A stretch of 64,000 nucleotides of DNA from Myotis daubentonii (taxonomy: Eukaryota; Chordata; Mammalia; Chiroptera; Vespertilionidae), in the NCBI RefSeq assembly GCF_963259705.1, contig NC_081852.1, positions 63,383,500 through 63,447,499 on the forward strand, given 5' to 3'. The position numbers and the translations under genes are program-made. The notes under the pieces are model-generated. The model was not told the origin of the DNA, searched no databases, and worked only from the letters and a program-made list of their open reading frames with translations. This document shows, piece after piece, positions 1 through 11,452 of the stretch. Position 1 is the first letter of the stretch; the number at the start of each line of letters is the position of its first letter.

Positions 1-47
1 CCCTCCCCCTTCCTCTCTGAAATCAATAAAAATATAATAAAACCCGC
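1..47 (+). repeat. Ves SINE, 3' tail only
   Basis: The window opens in the CT-rich end and CTGAAATCAATAAAAATAT tail typical of the other copies here. Confidence 0.75.
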
Positions 48-1394
48 AGCCACTGGCCCCATTTTATTGATGACGAAACTGTGCCCCTGGGGAGGCCTGG
101 CGGCCAGTAAGGCGGAGCTAAGCCTTCAGCGCCAAGGTTGCACCTCCGGCATGAACCGGCTCAGGGCTCGTCCGTCCACGGAAGAGGGTTTGGACCCTCA
201 GGCTCACTCGGAGCCAGCGGGGGACCCACCAGCCAAACGCCTGTCTCCCCGGGAGGAAGGGGAGGACTGTGCAGGAGACACGGGATGAAGGGAGCGGCCA
301 TCAATCGGAATGGTCATCACCGATCGTCGATGAACACCTCACCGCGGGCCACGCTGCTCGACTTCCTTAGCAGAGGCTCAAAGGGACAATGTTGTCCCCG
401 GAGCTTAAGTTAAGCCAAAAAAAGAGAAAAAAGTGGCAGGGGGCGGGACCCGGGGGGGGGGGCGGCGAATACACAACCTGTTTGAGGACCTCGCGTTCGC
501 CTATAAGTGGGATTCGTCGGCACGCGGTGCAAATGCAAGACAGATGCTCCCTGATCACGTCCCCCCTGTAACTGGGTAAACATTCACCGCAGCGTTTGTA
601 AATCTCACCCCTGGAAACGCTCCGCGCAATCATGTTCGTTACCCGCTTCTAATGCGGCCGCCCGGCAGCCTGACATCTCTCCGGCTACCTTGTTCCAAAT
701 GCGAGCGGGCGGCGGGCTCTTTTTCTTTCTTTACATTTCCATGATTTATAGGAATACTTCTGCCGCGGCGTGGTGTTTTATTTTTATCCTTTGCATTTTA
801 TCGGCACCAAACGACGCCGGCACCGCAGGGCTCCCATGCGAATATTCCTCCGTACCCTGCGATCCTGGGTGGAAAGCTGCCTTGCGCGGCGACGTGGCCG
901 CCTCCTTTCGCCTTGAACGTTCCCCGGGCGCGTCGATTTCTGGGTGAGCGAGACCGCGAGGCTGTCCCTGGAGGCCTGAGTGCCTCTGGCTCCGGCGGGA
1001 TTTTGTTGCTTCTGGTCAGAGCGGTAGCGCCTGCCTCTGCCCAGAGCTTGACTGCGGACTGCGAGGCCCTCCCAGCTGCCCGGCGGCTGGTGCGGGTGAA
1101 ACAGGCTCTGGTTTTTGACGCCAAGAAACTCTTTGCACCTGGACGGCCAGGAGCGCGGACAGGAGGCCCGCGCCCCCGGCCCCGCAGTGCCAGCCCCAGG
1201 TTCCTCATCAGTAATGTCAGACTCACGGAGTTCCCGCGAGGGCACGGTGTGATGAACGTGAACGAGAGGACTTGGGACCGGAAATCACGAGACACATCGA
1301 ACACTTCGTCTCTGCAGGGCGCTGGACACGGGCGACCCGGTTCATCCTTAGGGTGACCCTAGGACAAATGCCCGGCTAGAAGGGTCACCCCTGC
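48..1394. other. Gene-free interval, GC-rich single-copy-looking DNA
   Basis: No exon, repeat or RNA gene was recognised. A poly-G run lies near 451-462. Open frames at 784-1356 on both strands are uninterrupted only because CpG-rich DNA lacks stops. Confidence 0.5.
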
Positions 1395-1512
1395 TGGACC
1401 CATTGTACAGATGAGGGCACTGAGGCTCAGCCATGTTCCCAGTCCCACTGACCTCAGTGTCCTCGCCCAAGGTCACATGCTGGTCAGGAAGCAGAGCCAG
1501 GACCGGTCCAGG
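1395..1512 (-). repeat. MIR SINE fragment
   Basis: ACAGATGAGGGCACTGAGGCTCAG followed by an AAGGTCACATGCTGGTCAGG... AGAGCCAGG pattern is the reverse of the MIR core. An ancient mammal-wide repeat. Confidence 0.7.
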
Positions 1513-1654
1513 TTCCCGCCCCCAGCCCACCCACGTGGAGTGCCCGGTGGGGCCCTCGCTGGGGGACAGCAGAGCGAGGAGGTGCCGGCCCGTGCGGGAG
1601 GCTGACGTGGCTCCGAACCCGCCCGCCGGCTGCTTTGCTGCGAGGCCTCTATCT

Positions 1655-1985
1655 TCCCGGCTCCGGTTGCGTTTAATTTAATTACTTGTAACGAAGCGTC
1701 TTCACAGCCCCTCATACACACGTGCAATTATGGGGGTAATGAGGTAAGACTCCCCGAAAACCCTCGCGGGCCCCGGCCGTGGGGAGGCGAGACCTGCAGC
1801 GCGAGGCCGCCCACCCGCTCACCACCGCAACAGCCCCCGTAATTAGGTCGCATTAAGGGTGCAGCGCCCGTAAAATTGGATTGTTTAAAAGGAATGAAAC
1901 TTTAAGCAGAAAAAAAAAAAAAGAGAGAATGTTAACAATTAAATATTTTCAGAGGGTGATGAAGGGGAGATTTCCTTCCCGTTTG
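1655..1985. promoter_or_regulatory. Candidate conserved non-coding element (homeodomain-rich)
   Basis: An AT-rich island in GC-rich surroundings with clustered TAATTA/CAATTA/GTAATTAG cores (about 1673-1685, 1725-1740, 1838-1850, 1935-1945). No repeat or coding signal. Position beside the HMX side of ACADSB makes a developmental enhancer possible. Inference only. Confidence 0.35.
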
Positions 1986-2009
1986 AGTGGATTTAAATGT
2001 CACTGAGGG

Positions 2010-2241
2010 CCCTAGCGGGTTTGGCTCAGTGGATTGAGTGTCGGCCCGTGAACCCAGAGTCCCGGGTTCAAGTCCAGTCAAGGGCACGTAGTTGGTTGCA
2101 GCTCCTCACAGCCCAGGTGCGTGCAGGTGGCAACCCGTCGACGTGTCTCTCTCACATCGATGTTTCTCTCTGTCTCTCCCTCTCCCTTCCACTCTCTCTA
2201 AGAATCGATGGGAAAACATCCTCGGGTGAGGATTAAAAACA
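2010..2241 (+). repeat. Ves SINE, full length, with target-site duplication
   Basis: Head CCTAGCGGGTTTGGCTCAGT, B-box GGGTTCAAGTCC, CT-rich body and A-rich tail. Flanked by a 15-bp duplication, AAATGTCAC(T/C)GAGGG, at 1995-2009 and 2242-2256. Confidence 0.92.
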
Positions 2242-2405
2242 AAATGTCACCGAGGGACTCGGGTGCCGGGAAGATAGGAAAGGGGCACGTCGTCCCCGTG
2301 ACGAGGCGGGGCCCTGGGGAGAGAGGGAGGCCTGGGAGCTGTGTGGATGGGGTCCCGGGAACTCACCAGTTATGGTGGAATTATGGGTTGAAATATGGCT
2401 GCCAT

Positions 2406-2608
2406 TTTTAAAAAATACATTTTCGTTGATTTTTAGAGAGAGAGAGAGAGAAACATCAACCATCAGAGAGAATCATCAGTTGGCTGCCTCCTGCACGCCC
2501 CCCACTGGGAATTAAGCCCACAACCCCAGGGCCTGTGCCCTGACCAGGAATCGAACTGTGACCTCGTGGTTCATAGGTCAACACTCAACCACTGACACGC
2601 TGGCCAGG
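2406..2608 (-). repeat. Ves SINE
   Basis: Reverse-strand copy: A-rich tail at left, GA-rich body, AATCGAACTGTGACCTCGTGG reading as the B-box region, and GGCCAGG at the head end. Confidence 0.88.
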
Positions 2609-3624
2609 AGGTTAGGACTTTAATACATGAATTTGAAGGACACAGCTCAGCCCATAACACGCCGTTGTACACCTTCCCTTTCCCACATTGCATTTCCCCA
2701 CGTGTCCTTCAAGGCTCAGTTCCCCGGGGACACCTCCTCTGTGAAGTCTTCCTAGATTCCCCCCTCCTCCCCATAGAGGTCTTCACAGTAGAACCGTGTC
2801 CACACAGCCCACACGGTTCTCGCAGTGCATGTCACAGTGGTCACAAGGCCGCCCATCTCCCCCTGAAGCTCAGGGGCTGGGGCCACGCCCCCGCCCTTTC
2901 CTCCCCCACTCCCCCCCCCACCCCCCGCCCCACTACCCGGCCTCACCTCGGAGCTCCGGGCTCAGGGCCCGCGAGGAACACACGCCCACCAGACCTTGGC
3001 CACATGGGATTCCAAGGCAGGCCGCTCCTCACTCTAGGCTCTGAGGTCTGCCTCCCTCCTGCTGGGGGTGGGGGTCCCGCACGTCCCCCATCTCTGGTGC
3101 ACCCCTCGGGCCCCCCAGCCTGGGTTGGGGTCACAGGGACCTGGAGTTGCCGGGAGGCAGGGGAGCTCACCCCCTTGCCCATCCTGCTTCCGGGTGGGCA
3201 CTCGGACGCATCGACGGTTCCGCCTCCGTGAGGATCGCTCACACGGGCGCCTCAGCCCCCTTGTCTGTCCTGAACAGGGACAGGCCCCGTGCGCCTCTGT
3301 GGGTCCAACAGCGACCAGGCCGAGTGCTAAGAAACCACGGTTCGGACGGGTCTCCGGGCCCGGCCGCCCTGCAGCCCCCTGGTTACCCCCGGAGGTGAGA
3401 CGAGGGACGTTCCTGCGGGCGGCCTGGCGGGAGGGGTGCCAGCTGAGCCCCGCTGTCCTGCAGCGCTGGGACCTCCCCGCCATCATCTCCCACGTGACCT
3501 GGCTCTGCCTGCCGTCCTGATCGCCTCCCACGTGGCTCTAGCCTCTCGGGCTTCCTGTGAGGGCCCCGCTCGCGGCCAAGAGGGCGTTGGCGGCGGTTCC
3601 CTGTGTCATGAAAAACCATCACGC
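2609..3624. other. Gene-free interval with an L2-like scrap
   Basis: Around 2700-2770, TCCTTCAAGGCTCAGTTCC and CTCCTCTGTGAAGTCTTCC resemble the 3' part of a LINE-2 element. The rest is GC-rich sequence without recognised features. Confidence 0.45.
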
Positions 3625-3627
3625 TGC

Positions 3628-3852
3628 CCAGCCGCCTGCTCAGGGTTGAGCGTTGACCTGTGACCCAGGAGGTCACCGTTCGATTCCCGGTCAGGGCACA
3701 GGCCGGGTTACAGGCTCCATCCCGTGTGGGCGTGCAGGAGCAGGTGAGCCAAGATTCTTCTCATCACTGATGCTTCTCTCTCTCTTCCCCCCTTCCTCTC
3801 TGACATCAATACAAATAATTTTAAGTGAAAAATTAAAATCAAATCATCCCGA
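3628..3852 (+). repeat. Ves SINE
   Basis: Degraded head, then CGTTCGATTCCCGGTCAGGGCA (B box), CT-rich body and CTGACATCAATACAAATAA tail. Confidence 0.85.
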
Positions 3853-4825
3853 GGGTTAAAAAGCCCGCACAGGACGGCTGTGGCTGCGACGGGAGCGGAA
3901 GGCCGGTGTCCACCCCGAGGACACGCAGGCTGCAGGGGAGCTCGGCCCACGCTGACTGCTGGCTCAGCCCCAGGCCAGGGCCGGGCCGGCAAGTGCCACC
4001 AGGTGGCTGGCGGTCCCTCGCTCGCAGGCCTGGAGCCGTCCCCTCCGGCAGCCTTCTGCGGCCGGTGAGGACAGAGGGGACATTCAGTGTCCCCAGCTCC
4101 CTCCTCGTGGCCCGACAGGCGCGGGCTGGCGCGTCCCGACCAGCTGAGCGAAGCGGCACCACGTTCGCGGGGGCCGGGACCCAGGGCTCCGATGCGGCCT
4201 GCAGAGACGAGCGCCCCCCGCGGGCTGCCCGGCGCCCTGTCCATTCTTATATTTACGGTTCCTTCAAGCCCTTTATCCAGTTGTCTGTCGGTGTCCGCCC
4301 GTGTTAAGATTTTTAATCCTTATTTATAGACTGACCTTAATAAACTCTCCCGGGTCCCGCGGGTCTGTCGCTGTCACGGATGAAAACATGATTGACGGCG
4401 GGCGGTTGACGGGGACGACGGCCGTCCTTTAAGCTCCTGCGGAACTCGCGGGAAGAGGGCCTGGGTCGAAGAGGTCAGAGGTCGGGTGGTGGCCCCTCAC
4501 GAGCACCCTTTCCCGTGCTCACAGCCAGCCACGCCCGCGGGCCAGGGGAGCAGGCCCCTGGCTGTCCCCAGCTCTCCAACCACCGGAAACCCACTGCCCA
4601 GCCCTGGCCCGTTTGTGTCAATAAAGACAAATACGTGGAGGGGGAGGCAGCGGGAGGGAGGAGGGTCTGATGCCCCCCACGGGGGAGCTGGGGGGACACG
4701 GGGGGCCAACCCGGCCCGTCAGCGAGGCCCCTCGATGAGCTGCCGCAGCCAGGCTGTCCCGCCTTAAAAGAAAGAATCCCTGGAAGGAAAAGAAAAGGAA
4801 CCGGGAGAAAGAGCCGAGGTGGGAT
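3853..4825. other. Gene-free interval
   Basis: GC-rich sequence; 4235-4335 is AT-richer and non-repetitive looking. No exon or RNA gene recognised. Confidence 0.4.
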
Positions 4826-5098
4826 CCTGCGGCTCCGGGGCGGGGGGGGGGGTGGGGGGGCGCTGTGCCCACGGGCACGGCACCTGCGGCTCCGGGGCGG
4901 GGCGGGGGGGGGGCGCTGTGCCCACGGGCACGGCACCTGCGGCTCCGGGGTGGGGGGTGGGGGGGCGCTGTGCCCACGGGCACGGCACCTGCGGCTCCGG
5001 GGCGGGGGGGGGGGCGCTGTGCCCACGGGCACGGCACCTGCGGCTCCGGGGCGGGGGGGGGGCGCTGTGCCCACGGGCACGGCACCTGCGGCCCACAG
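4826..5098. repeat. G-rich minisatellite, about five copies of a ~55-bp unit
   Basis: Each unit contains CACCTGCGGCTCCGGGG, a run of 8-12 G and GCGCTGTGCCCACGGGCACGG, whose CCGTGCCCACGGG core is nearly palindromic. Runs of G on the plus strand could form quadruplexes. Long reading frames here are repeat artefacts. Confidence 0.9.
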
Positions 5099-5437
5099 AA
5101 ACGGCCATTTTCATTCCCTTCAAAACCGGAAGCAACGAAAATTAACATACCAGTGATGGCCACCTGGTAATAGATCCAGCCAGGTGTTGTCCTGATATCC
5201 ACGCAGCCCCAACACGAACTTTAAAAATGTGTCATCCCCAGTGTGTGATGTGCGTGTTCACGTGTCTGAAAGGACAGCTGCTCGGGGAGGCAGAGGCCCA
5301 CAAGGAGAGCACCGAGGACCACGCGAGTCCCACGCGGCTGCTGGCCCAGCCTCCAGGCAGCGTTGCCCACACCCGGTCGTCTTCCAACACGGGCACCCCC
5401 CCCCCCCCCGCCCGGAGCTTTGTGAAAGGCCCCCATT

Positions 5438-5680
5438 GGCCCTGGCCAGTGTGACTCAGTGGATAGAGCGTCAGCCTGTGGACTGCAGGGTCCCGGGTTC
5501 GATTCCAGTCAGAGTCCCGTCCATCCCTCGGTTGCAGGCTGGATTCCAGCCCTGGGCGGGGCGTGTGCAGAAGGCAATCAGTGGACGTGTCTCTCTCATA
5601 TCACCGTTTCTCTCTCCCCATCCCTTCCACTCTCGCTAAAATTCAACGGGAAAATATCCTCGGATGAGGTTTAACAGAAA
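5438..5680 (+). repeat. Ves SINE, full length
   Basis: GGCCCTGGCCAGTGTGACTC head, GGGTTCGATTCCAGTCAGAG B box, CT-rich body and ATCCTCGGATGAGG tail segment. Confidence 0.92.
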
Positions 5681-5879
5681 AGAGAGGAGGCGCCCTTTGG
5701 CCTCCTGGCCTTGCCCGGCTCCCTGGCGTGACAGACGGTCCAGAGGCAGGAAAGCAGCGCCTCCTGGTATGAATCAAGGCTGCGCCTGAGACATCTGCCT
5801 GTGACGCCCTGGGCACGGCCGTCAGAGACCTCGGTCCCGGGTTCGAACAGGAAACGGGCTGAGTCCTTCCTGTTGGCGG

Positions 5880-6330
5880 AGGACGAACCTGCTTGAAATA
5901 CACATTTTTGTTTCCTCCCGACTCAGGGCGATTATTTGGCAGAGAATCTCGAATACGTCGATTTTCCTCTCGGGAGAGGCCTGCGTGCTCGGTGACGCGG
6001 CTTGGTTCCCAGGCTGAACCGGGACTGAGCGCCGCGGCTTTCCCGAGCACGTGGCCCCCTGGCCGCACCGAGTCCTCCCGGCCGCCGGCGCCGTCGAGGT
6101 AAATCACGCCGGGCCCCATTAACGTCCCCTGTTGTTGCAGGGCGGTAATTTTGACGGCAAAATAAGCCACCAAACTGCATATGCGATTGGGTGACATGTA
6201 ATTTCAACTTCATCCGGAGCAAGACTTTTGAGACATCGTCGCCCGCGGGAGCAAGCCATAAAGCAAGGATGCACGGGCATGTGTCACCGCGAGGGCCTCC
6301 CTAAATTACGCGGGCGGCGCCGATTAATCC
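5880..6330. promoter_or_regulatory. Candidate conserved non-coding element
   Basis: AT-rich non-repetitive sequence, for example GATTATTTGGCAGAGAATC, GGTAATTTTGACGGCAAAAT, GTAATTTCAACTTCATCC and AAGCCATAAAGCAAGG (caudal-like). It resembles developmental enhancer sequence in composition. Alignment to other mammals was not possible here. Confidence 0.35.
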
Positions 6331-7060
6331 CCGTAATAGATTCCGGTCATGAGTGAGGTGCTCGCAGCCCAACCGGCGCTCCTGGGGCGACATCACTCAC
6401 GGCAATGAACTGCGGGCGCTCTGACAGCCTGGAAAAATGCCCCCACTTTTCAAACTGTACAAATGGTGGTTGGACACAGTAACTCAAAACTGGACACTTC
6501 ATTTCAAGTTTAAAGCTAGTGGCCCAGCCACAAACCATTACTCCATCTTCTTTATTTGTGGCCCATGGTTTTGTACTCTTTAAGAATCAAATAAATACTG
6601 GTGTAATGGTTAGCAACTGCCAGTTCAACGAAAAATACTGCGAAATTCACCAATAAGTCTTTTTCCCACACACACAAATTTATGCCCCGAGAACAGAGCC
6701 CGTTCCCGCCACGGGGCCTGGGCAGTTTTTAATGGAGAGGGAGACTCGCTTTAGTGATAAGAGTTTAAACCTGAACTCCTTTTTCCTTTCCTCTCGCTCA
6801 TAGATCTCGCGCTGGGAACAGAAGGAGGTAAACGATCAATATATGTAAGTGGAGGCCCATTAACTTGAGCCCGTTCGCTGCTGGGCAGGGACTGGGCCGG
6901 ACCTCCCCGGCCCGGTCCAGCCCGACAGGCTCCTGGCACCCAGTGGCCCCAGGAGTGCCCAGCTTGGCAGTGGCTGGCAGCTTCCTGGGCGTCCAGAGCT
7001 CGTGAGTCCCAGTCGGCATCCACATATTGTCGATGCTGCTGCCGTTGATAAAAGTATCTC
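6331..7060. other. Gene-free interval
   Basis: AT-rich to neutral DNA with no repeat recognised; 6400-6700 is plausible single-copy sequence. Confidence 0.35.
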
Positions 7061-7062
7061 CC

Positions 7063-7292
7063 AGCCCTGGCTGGTGTGGCTCAGTGGATAGTGTGTTGGC
7101 CTGCGGACTGAAGGGTCCCAGGTTTGATTCCGGTCAAGGGCATGTACCTTGGTTGCGGGCACATCCCCAGTAAGGGGTGTGCAGGAGGCAGCTGATCGAT
7201 GTTTCTCTCTCATGGATGTTTCTAACTCTCTATCCCTCTCCCTTCCTCTCTGTAAAAAAAAAAAATCAATAAAATATATTTAAAGAAAAAAA
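7063..7292 (+). repeat. Ves SINE, full length
   Basis: AGCCCTGGCTGGTGTGGCTC head, near-consensus A and B boxes, and a long A-rich tail. The flanks AAGTATCTCCC and AAATACCTCCC look like a decayed target-site duplication. Confidence 0.93.
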
Positions 7293-7429
7293 AATACCTC
7301 CCGATTTCAGAGTGTTTTTTTCTTTTTTACTGTTTGAACAGCTTTATTGAGAAATAACTCGCCCACTTAAAGTGCACAATTCATGGGTTTAATAAATCAA
7401 CAAGCATGTGCCGCCATCACCACAGTCAG

Positions 7430-7614
7430 TTTTTTAAAAATATATATTTTTTATTCATTGGTTTGAGAGAGACAGAGAGAGAAACATCAATTTGCTCTTC
7501 CACGTACTGACGCTTTCATTGGCTGCTTCTTGTATGTGCCCTGACCAGGGATCGAACCTGCAACCTTGCCGCATGGGGATGGCCCTCTAACCAGTTGAGC
7601 TACCAGGCCAGGGC
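7430..7614 (-). repeat. Ves-like SINE with perfect target-site duplication
   Basis: Reverse-strand copy inserted in the old L1. The 12-bp duplication CACCACAGTCAG occurs at 7418-7429 and 7615-7626. The head ends TACCAGGCCAGGGC. Confidence 0.9.
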
Positions 7615-7798
7615 CACCACAGTCAGGTTTAGAACATGATGAAGCCCCTGCCCATAGCAGTCGCCCTCCGTCCTCCTCCACCCCAGCCCTGGACAACCAC
7701 TCACCTCCTTTGTGTGTCTGTCCATTCGCCCCGTCTGGATGTTTCATGGAAATAGAACCAACCAGCATGTGGTCCTTTGTAACCAGCTCCTTCCATTC

Positions 7799-7819
7799 TC
7801 CTTTCTTTCTTTCTTTTTT

Positions 7820-7891
<72 letters not shown>

Positions 7892-7905
7892 TCCTTCTTT
7901 CTTCT
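7799..7905. repeat. (CTTT)n microsatellite
   Basis: About 25 CTTT units at the tail side of the adjoining minus-strand Ves SINE. Its reading frames (KKER repeats) are not genes. Confidence 0.95.
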
Positions 7906-8153
7906 CTCATCCTCACCCGAGGATATTTTTTTATTGATTTTTAGGGAGACTGGAAGGGAGAGAGAAGGAAAGACAGAGAGAAATATCAATGTGAGAGAAA
8001 CACGTCGATTGGTTGCCTCCTGCACGTGCCCCTGACCAGGGCCCAGGTCAGGGAGGAGCCTGTAACTGAAGTCCTTGCCCTTGACCGGAATTGAACCTGG
8101 GACCCTTCAGTCCGCAGGCCAACACTCTATCCACTGAGCCACACCGCTAGGGC
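7906..8153 (-). repeat. Ves SINE, full length
   Basis: CATCCTCACCCGAGGATAT at the tail side, GA-rich body, AATTGAACCTGGGACCCTTC box region and GAGCCACACCGCTAGGGC head. Confidence 0.93.
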
Positions 8154-8285
8154 TCAGCATATGGTTCTAAGGGTGGTTCATGTGGCATGTATCGGTGCTC
8201 CATCCCTTTTCATGGCTGTGTGACATTCCACTGTAGGGCTGTACCGCATGGTATTTATCCATTCATTCCTGGATGGGCCAGCTGC

Positions 8286-8547
8286 CTCCCCAGTCCCCAG
8301 CCCACATGTTTGTGCAGGCCTCGAGGTCTGTGTTACAGAGCGAGCACCGCACCACGTGCTGCTGGTTCCTGCTTGGTTGACAGGCAGGGGCACCACGCAA
8401 GCTTGCCTGGGACGACGGCTCAGAACGTGGCTTCCTGTTCAAGGACCTGTCTTCCAGGTGAGATTGTACACCTGCACGGGGCCAGCCCAGTGACCGGGGG
8501 CACGGAAGTCCCTCTCAAAGAGCAAGGGAAGCAGCCTGACTGTGTTC
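8286..8547. other. Spacer without recognised features
   Basis: GC-rich; nothing supported beyond the flanking repeats. Confidence 0.3.
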
Positions 8548-8752
8548 TTTTTAAAAAAGATTTCTTTATCGATTTCAGAGAGAGAGAGAGAGAGAAACAT
8601 CCATGATGAGAGAGAATCACGGATCGGCTGCCTCTTGCACACCCCACACTGGGGATGAGCCCACCACCCGGGCCTGTGCCTGACCGGGAATCGAACCCTG
8701 ACCTCCTGGTTCCTAGGTCGATGCTCAGCCCCTGAGCCCCGCCGGCCGGGCT
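8548..8752 (-). repeat. Ves SINE
   Basis: GATTTCTTTATCGATTTCAG start, GA-rich body, GGAATCGAACCCTGACCTCC and GCCCCGCCGGCCGGGCT head. Confidence 0.9.
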
Positions 8753-9819
8753 GGACTGTGTGTTCGTTACAGAGGCGGCCGCGGGGCAGGTGGGGAAGCA
8801 CGTGGCGGCCCACCGTGTGGACAGCTGTGGAACGCACAGCTTTGGGGTCGGCAGCTCCCCGCCATCCCCACCTTTGGGGGAGGTGGGCTGTGACGAGGTG
8901 GCTGCTCTCAGGGCAGACATTCCCATCGGGAGGCTGAGCAAGACCAGGAGGGGCTGTTCCGACAAGGAAGCCACGGCGGACGCTGGGCACCGTGGCCCTG
9001 CCCCCCCGTCCGGGCAGAGCGAGCTGGGAAGTCGTGCCCTGGGCATAGGCTCTGCAGTCCTGCCTGGGGCCATTCTCCCCGTCTCCCCCGTGGACAGAGC
9101 CTGGAGGACACCCAGGCACCAGCAGGCCAGCCAAGGACTGCATTTCCCAGCCCCCCTTCTGCAAGGACTGGTCAGTGAGAAAGCAAACGCGGCCGGGCGA
9201 GGATTATGGGAAATCTCTCCTTGAAGCAAACAGGCTCCTCATTAAGACACCTGCCCAGCATAAAGGAAGGTAGAGAGACTGGGATAACGAACTCCCAGAA
9301 ACCCCTCCCCACATTTAATCCGTAAGGTTTTGCCATATTCACCGCCCCCTCCCCAAAGAAACAATGAAAAAGAATTAGACATGGTGACATTTCCCATCTA
9401 CATACATTAGGGTGCATCTCCAAAACAGGACATTTTCTTATACATCCCCATCCCACCACCTAGCGAAATCAGTGACGATTCCTTGGTACAGCAGAGCCGG
9501 CCCGGGTGTCAGCTGGCGCCTCTGACTCTGACGGAACCGGCCGTCCTTTGGGTTCTGGGGGCCGTTTGTCTGTCTGTTTTCCTAAACCCGGAGAGGGAGG
9601 CGGGAGCTCAGCGGCCACCCGGGGACTCAGAGGTCAGTCACCCTCGACAGAGCCAGAGATGGCCAAGGAGAAAGGGAGGGAGGTAGCCAGATGAGAAAAA
9701 CAAGCAAAAAGCCCTCAACTAACAAACAAAGATACCAGAGTAAAAACCAAGCAATCGACACCTCCCTCCCCAAACACCAGCTGAATCTGAACCTCAGATA
9801 AACAGAAAGAGCCTGTTCA
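8753..9819. other. Gene-free interval
   Basis: About 1 kb of GC-rich then mixed sequence. The long minus-strand frame at 8420-9229 partly translates the SINE and has no domain. No exon recognised. Confidence 0.4.
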
Positions 9820-9970
9820 GGCCCGGTGGGCGGCTCAGTGGTGAGCGCCGACCTCTGCACCAGGAGTCACAGTTGGATTCCCGGTCAGAGCACGTGCCCA
9901 GGTTATGGGCTCGATCCCCAGTGGGGGGCGTGCGGGAGGCAGGCTATCAATGTTTCTATCTCATCATTGA

Positions 9971-10016
<46 letters not shown>

Positions 10017-10056
10017 CTCCTCTCTGAAATCAATAAAAACATATTTAAAAAAAACA
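9820..10056 (+). repeat. Ves SINE with expanded (TC)n body
   Basis: GGCCCGGTGGGCGGCTCAGT head; the internal CT tract has expanded to about 20 TC units (9973-10013); CTGAAATCAATAAAAACAT tail. Confidence 0.9.
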
Positions 10057-11214
10057 CAGGTTCAGTATAAGCAGGTCTCATGCAATATTTGGGACACACT
10101 TACACTTAAACCTCATTCACCGCTTACCCGCGTTCACGTCTAACTGGCATCCTGCTCATTGTCGGCAACCACGTGATGGGCCTGGGCCTGGTGCCTGGGG
10201 GGCTGCCTACCTTCCCGCCCTGCCTGACGGAGGTCACAGCCCCTCACCCGCAGACCCCGGCCCTCCTGGCAGCAGCATGGCAGCTGCCAACCAGCACGGC
10301 CGCAGGCCTCAGCGTGGGAGCCAGCTATCGGAGCCGCCGCGGGCCGATGGGCCAGGCGTCCTGGGCCCTGTGACGGGCACGGGGAGGATTCGTCTCCCAG
10401 CCTCGGCTCCCTCTCCGTCCCCTGGGCACTGCCCCCCACCCAGCCGTGGCTGTGGCCACAGCCAGCCCAGGAGGGAGAGGGGGGCTGGGCAGCGGGATCG
10501 CAGCCTCGCGGTGGGTGTGGTGGCCCTGACGGCCGTGGGAGCCGGGGTGGGGTCCCTCCGCTGGGGACAGGCGAGGACAGGGCCGGAGGGTGCCCTGGGT
10601 GGACAGCCCTGACCTGCTGGACGGCCTGTTCTTTACTGATGAGGCCGAGGGGACAAGCACCCCCGACAGACCGCGCACGAGCGGGGAGAGGCCAGGCCTC
10701 CGATCCGAACCCAGGGCCCGTCCCCGCTTCCTCCCCTTGGGGCCCACCTTCACCCCAGCCCTCCCTGAACACGGCTGGCTCTGCCCGACGCCTGGCCTGG
10801 CCGCAGCTGAGATGCCCCGGCCCCAGCAGCACCGGGTGCGCGTGTGCACGGCGGCGGGCATCACCCTTCATGGGCGCCAAGGTGAGGTGCGGTTCCACCT
10901 CGGCGGGAACCGGGACGAAGAGGCAAGACAGATGGCAGCGCTCACGTATGCTAATCCCGACCAGCGGACCAGGAAATGGCCGGTCGTTTGCCGCCATCCA
11001 GCCTCCAGACGCCGCCTGAGAGCTCGCTCCTTAATGCCGCCCCTCTGAGGCTCCTCGGAGGGCGCCCCGCCCATTTCCAGAGCCGTGATGGGGTGCGGGT
11101 CCTCACAGGAGCCCCCCTCCACTTCCGATGACCTACATCCCAGCACCCACCGGGTGCCCTTGGCAAGGGCCCAGCCGTCCTCTGCCTCTGTGCCTCCCGG
11201 GCCCCTCTCAGGGC
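10057..11214. other. Gene-free GC-rich interval
   Basis: High GC without repeats I can name. Overlapping frames on both strands (for example 10140-10997) lack any conserved motif, so I do not call genes. Confidence 0.4.
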
Positions 11215-11452
11215 TGTGCCAGGACCAGGGTGGGGGGGGCGGCAGGCCAGGATGGGGGGGCGGTGGGCAGGCAGGCCAGGACCGGGGGGGGGGGGCAGGC
11301 AGGCCAGGACCGGGGGGCGGGGGCAGGCAGGCCAGGACCGGGGGCGGGGGCAGGCAGGCCAGGACGGGGGGGGGCAGGCAGGCCAGGACCGGGGGGGGGG
11401 GGTGGGCAGGCAGGCCAGGACGGGGGGGGGGGGGGGGCGGGACCAGGGTGGG
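11215..11452. repeat. G-rich minisatellite, about 8 units
   Basis: Unit is about 25-32 bp with GGCAGGCAGGCCAGGACCGG followed by a variable G run. A strong quadruplex candidate on the plus strand. Confidence 0.9.

Larger units (their letters stand above)
7325..8285. repeat. Ancient L1 3' region, split by two SINE insertions
   Basis: Pieces such as AGCTTTATTGAGAAATAAC, TTTAGAACATGATGAAGCCC, CCCTGGACAACCACTCACC, GGATGTTTCATGGAAATAGA and TATCGGTGCTCCATCCCTTT follow the order of an old L1 3' sequence, interrupted at 7430-7614 and about 7800-8153. Confidence 0.75.

Noticed and set aside
2010..2090. tRNA genes suggested by A- and B-box-like sequences in Ves heads
   Set aside because: All such sites lie in SINEs with CT-rich bodies and A tails; none forms a clean cloverleaf.
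4826..5098. CRISPR-like regularly spaced repeats
   Set aside because: Contiguous GC minisatellite units in vertebrate DNA with no unique spacers.
7701..8035. Lys/Glu/Arg or Phe/Leu/Ser repeat proteins
   Set aside because: Direct translation of the (CTTT)n microsatellite attached to a SINE.
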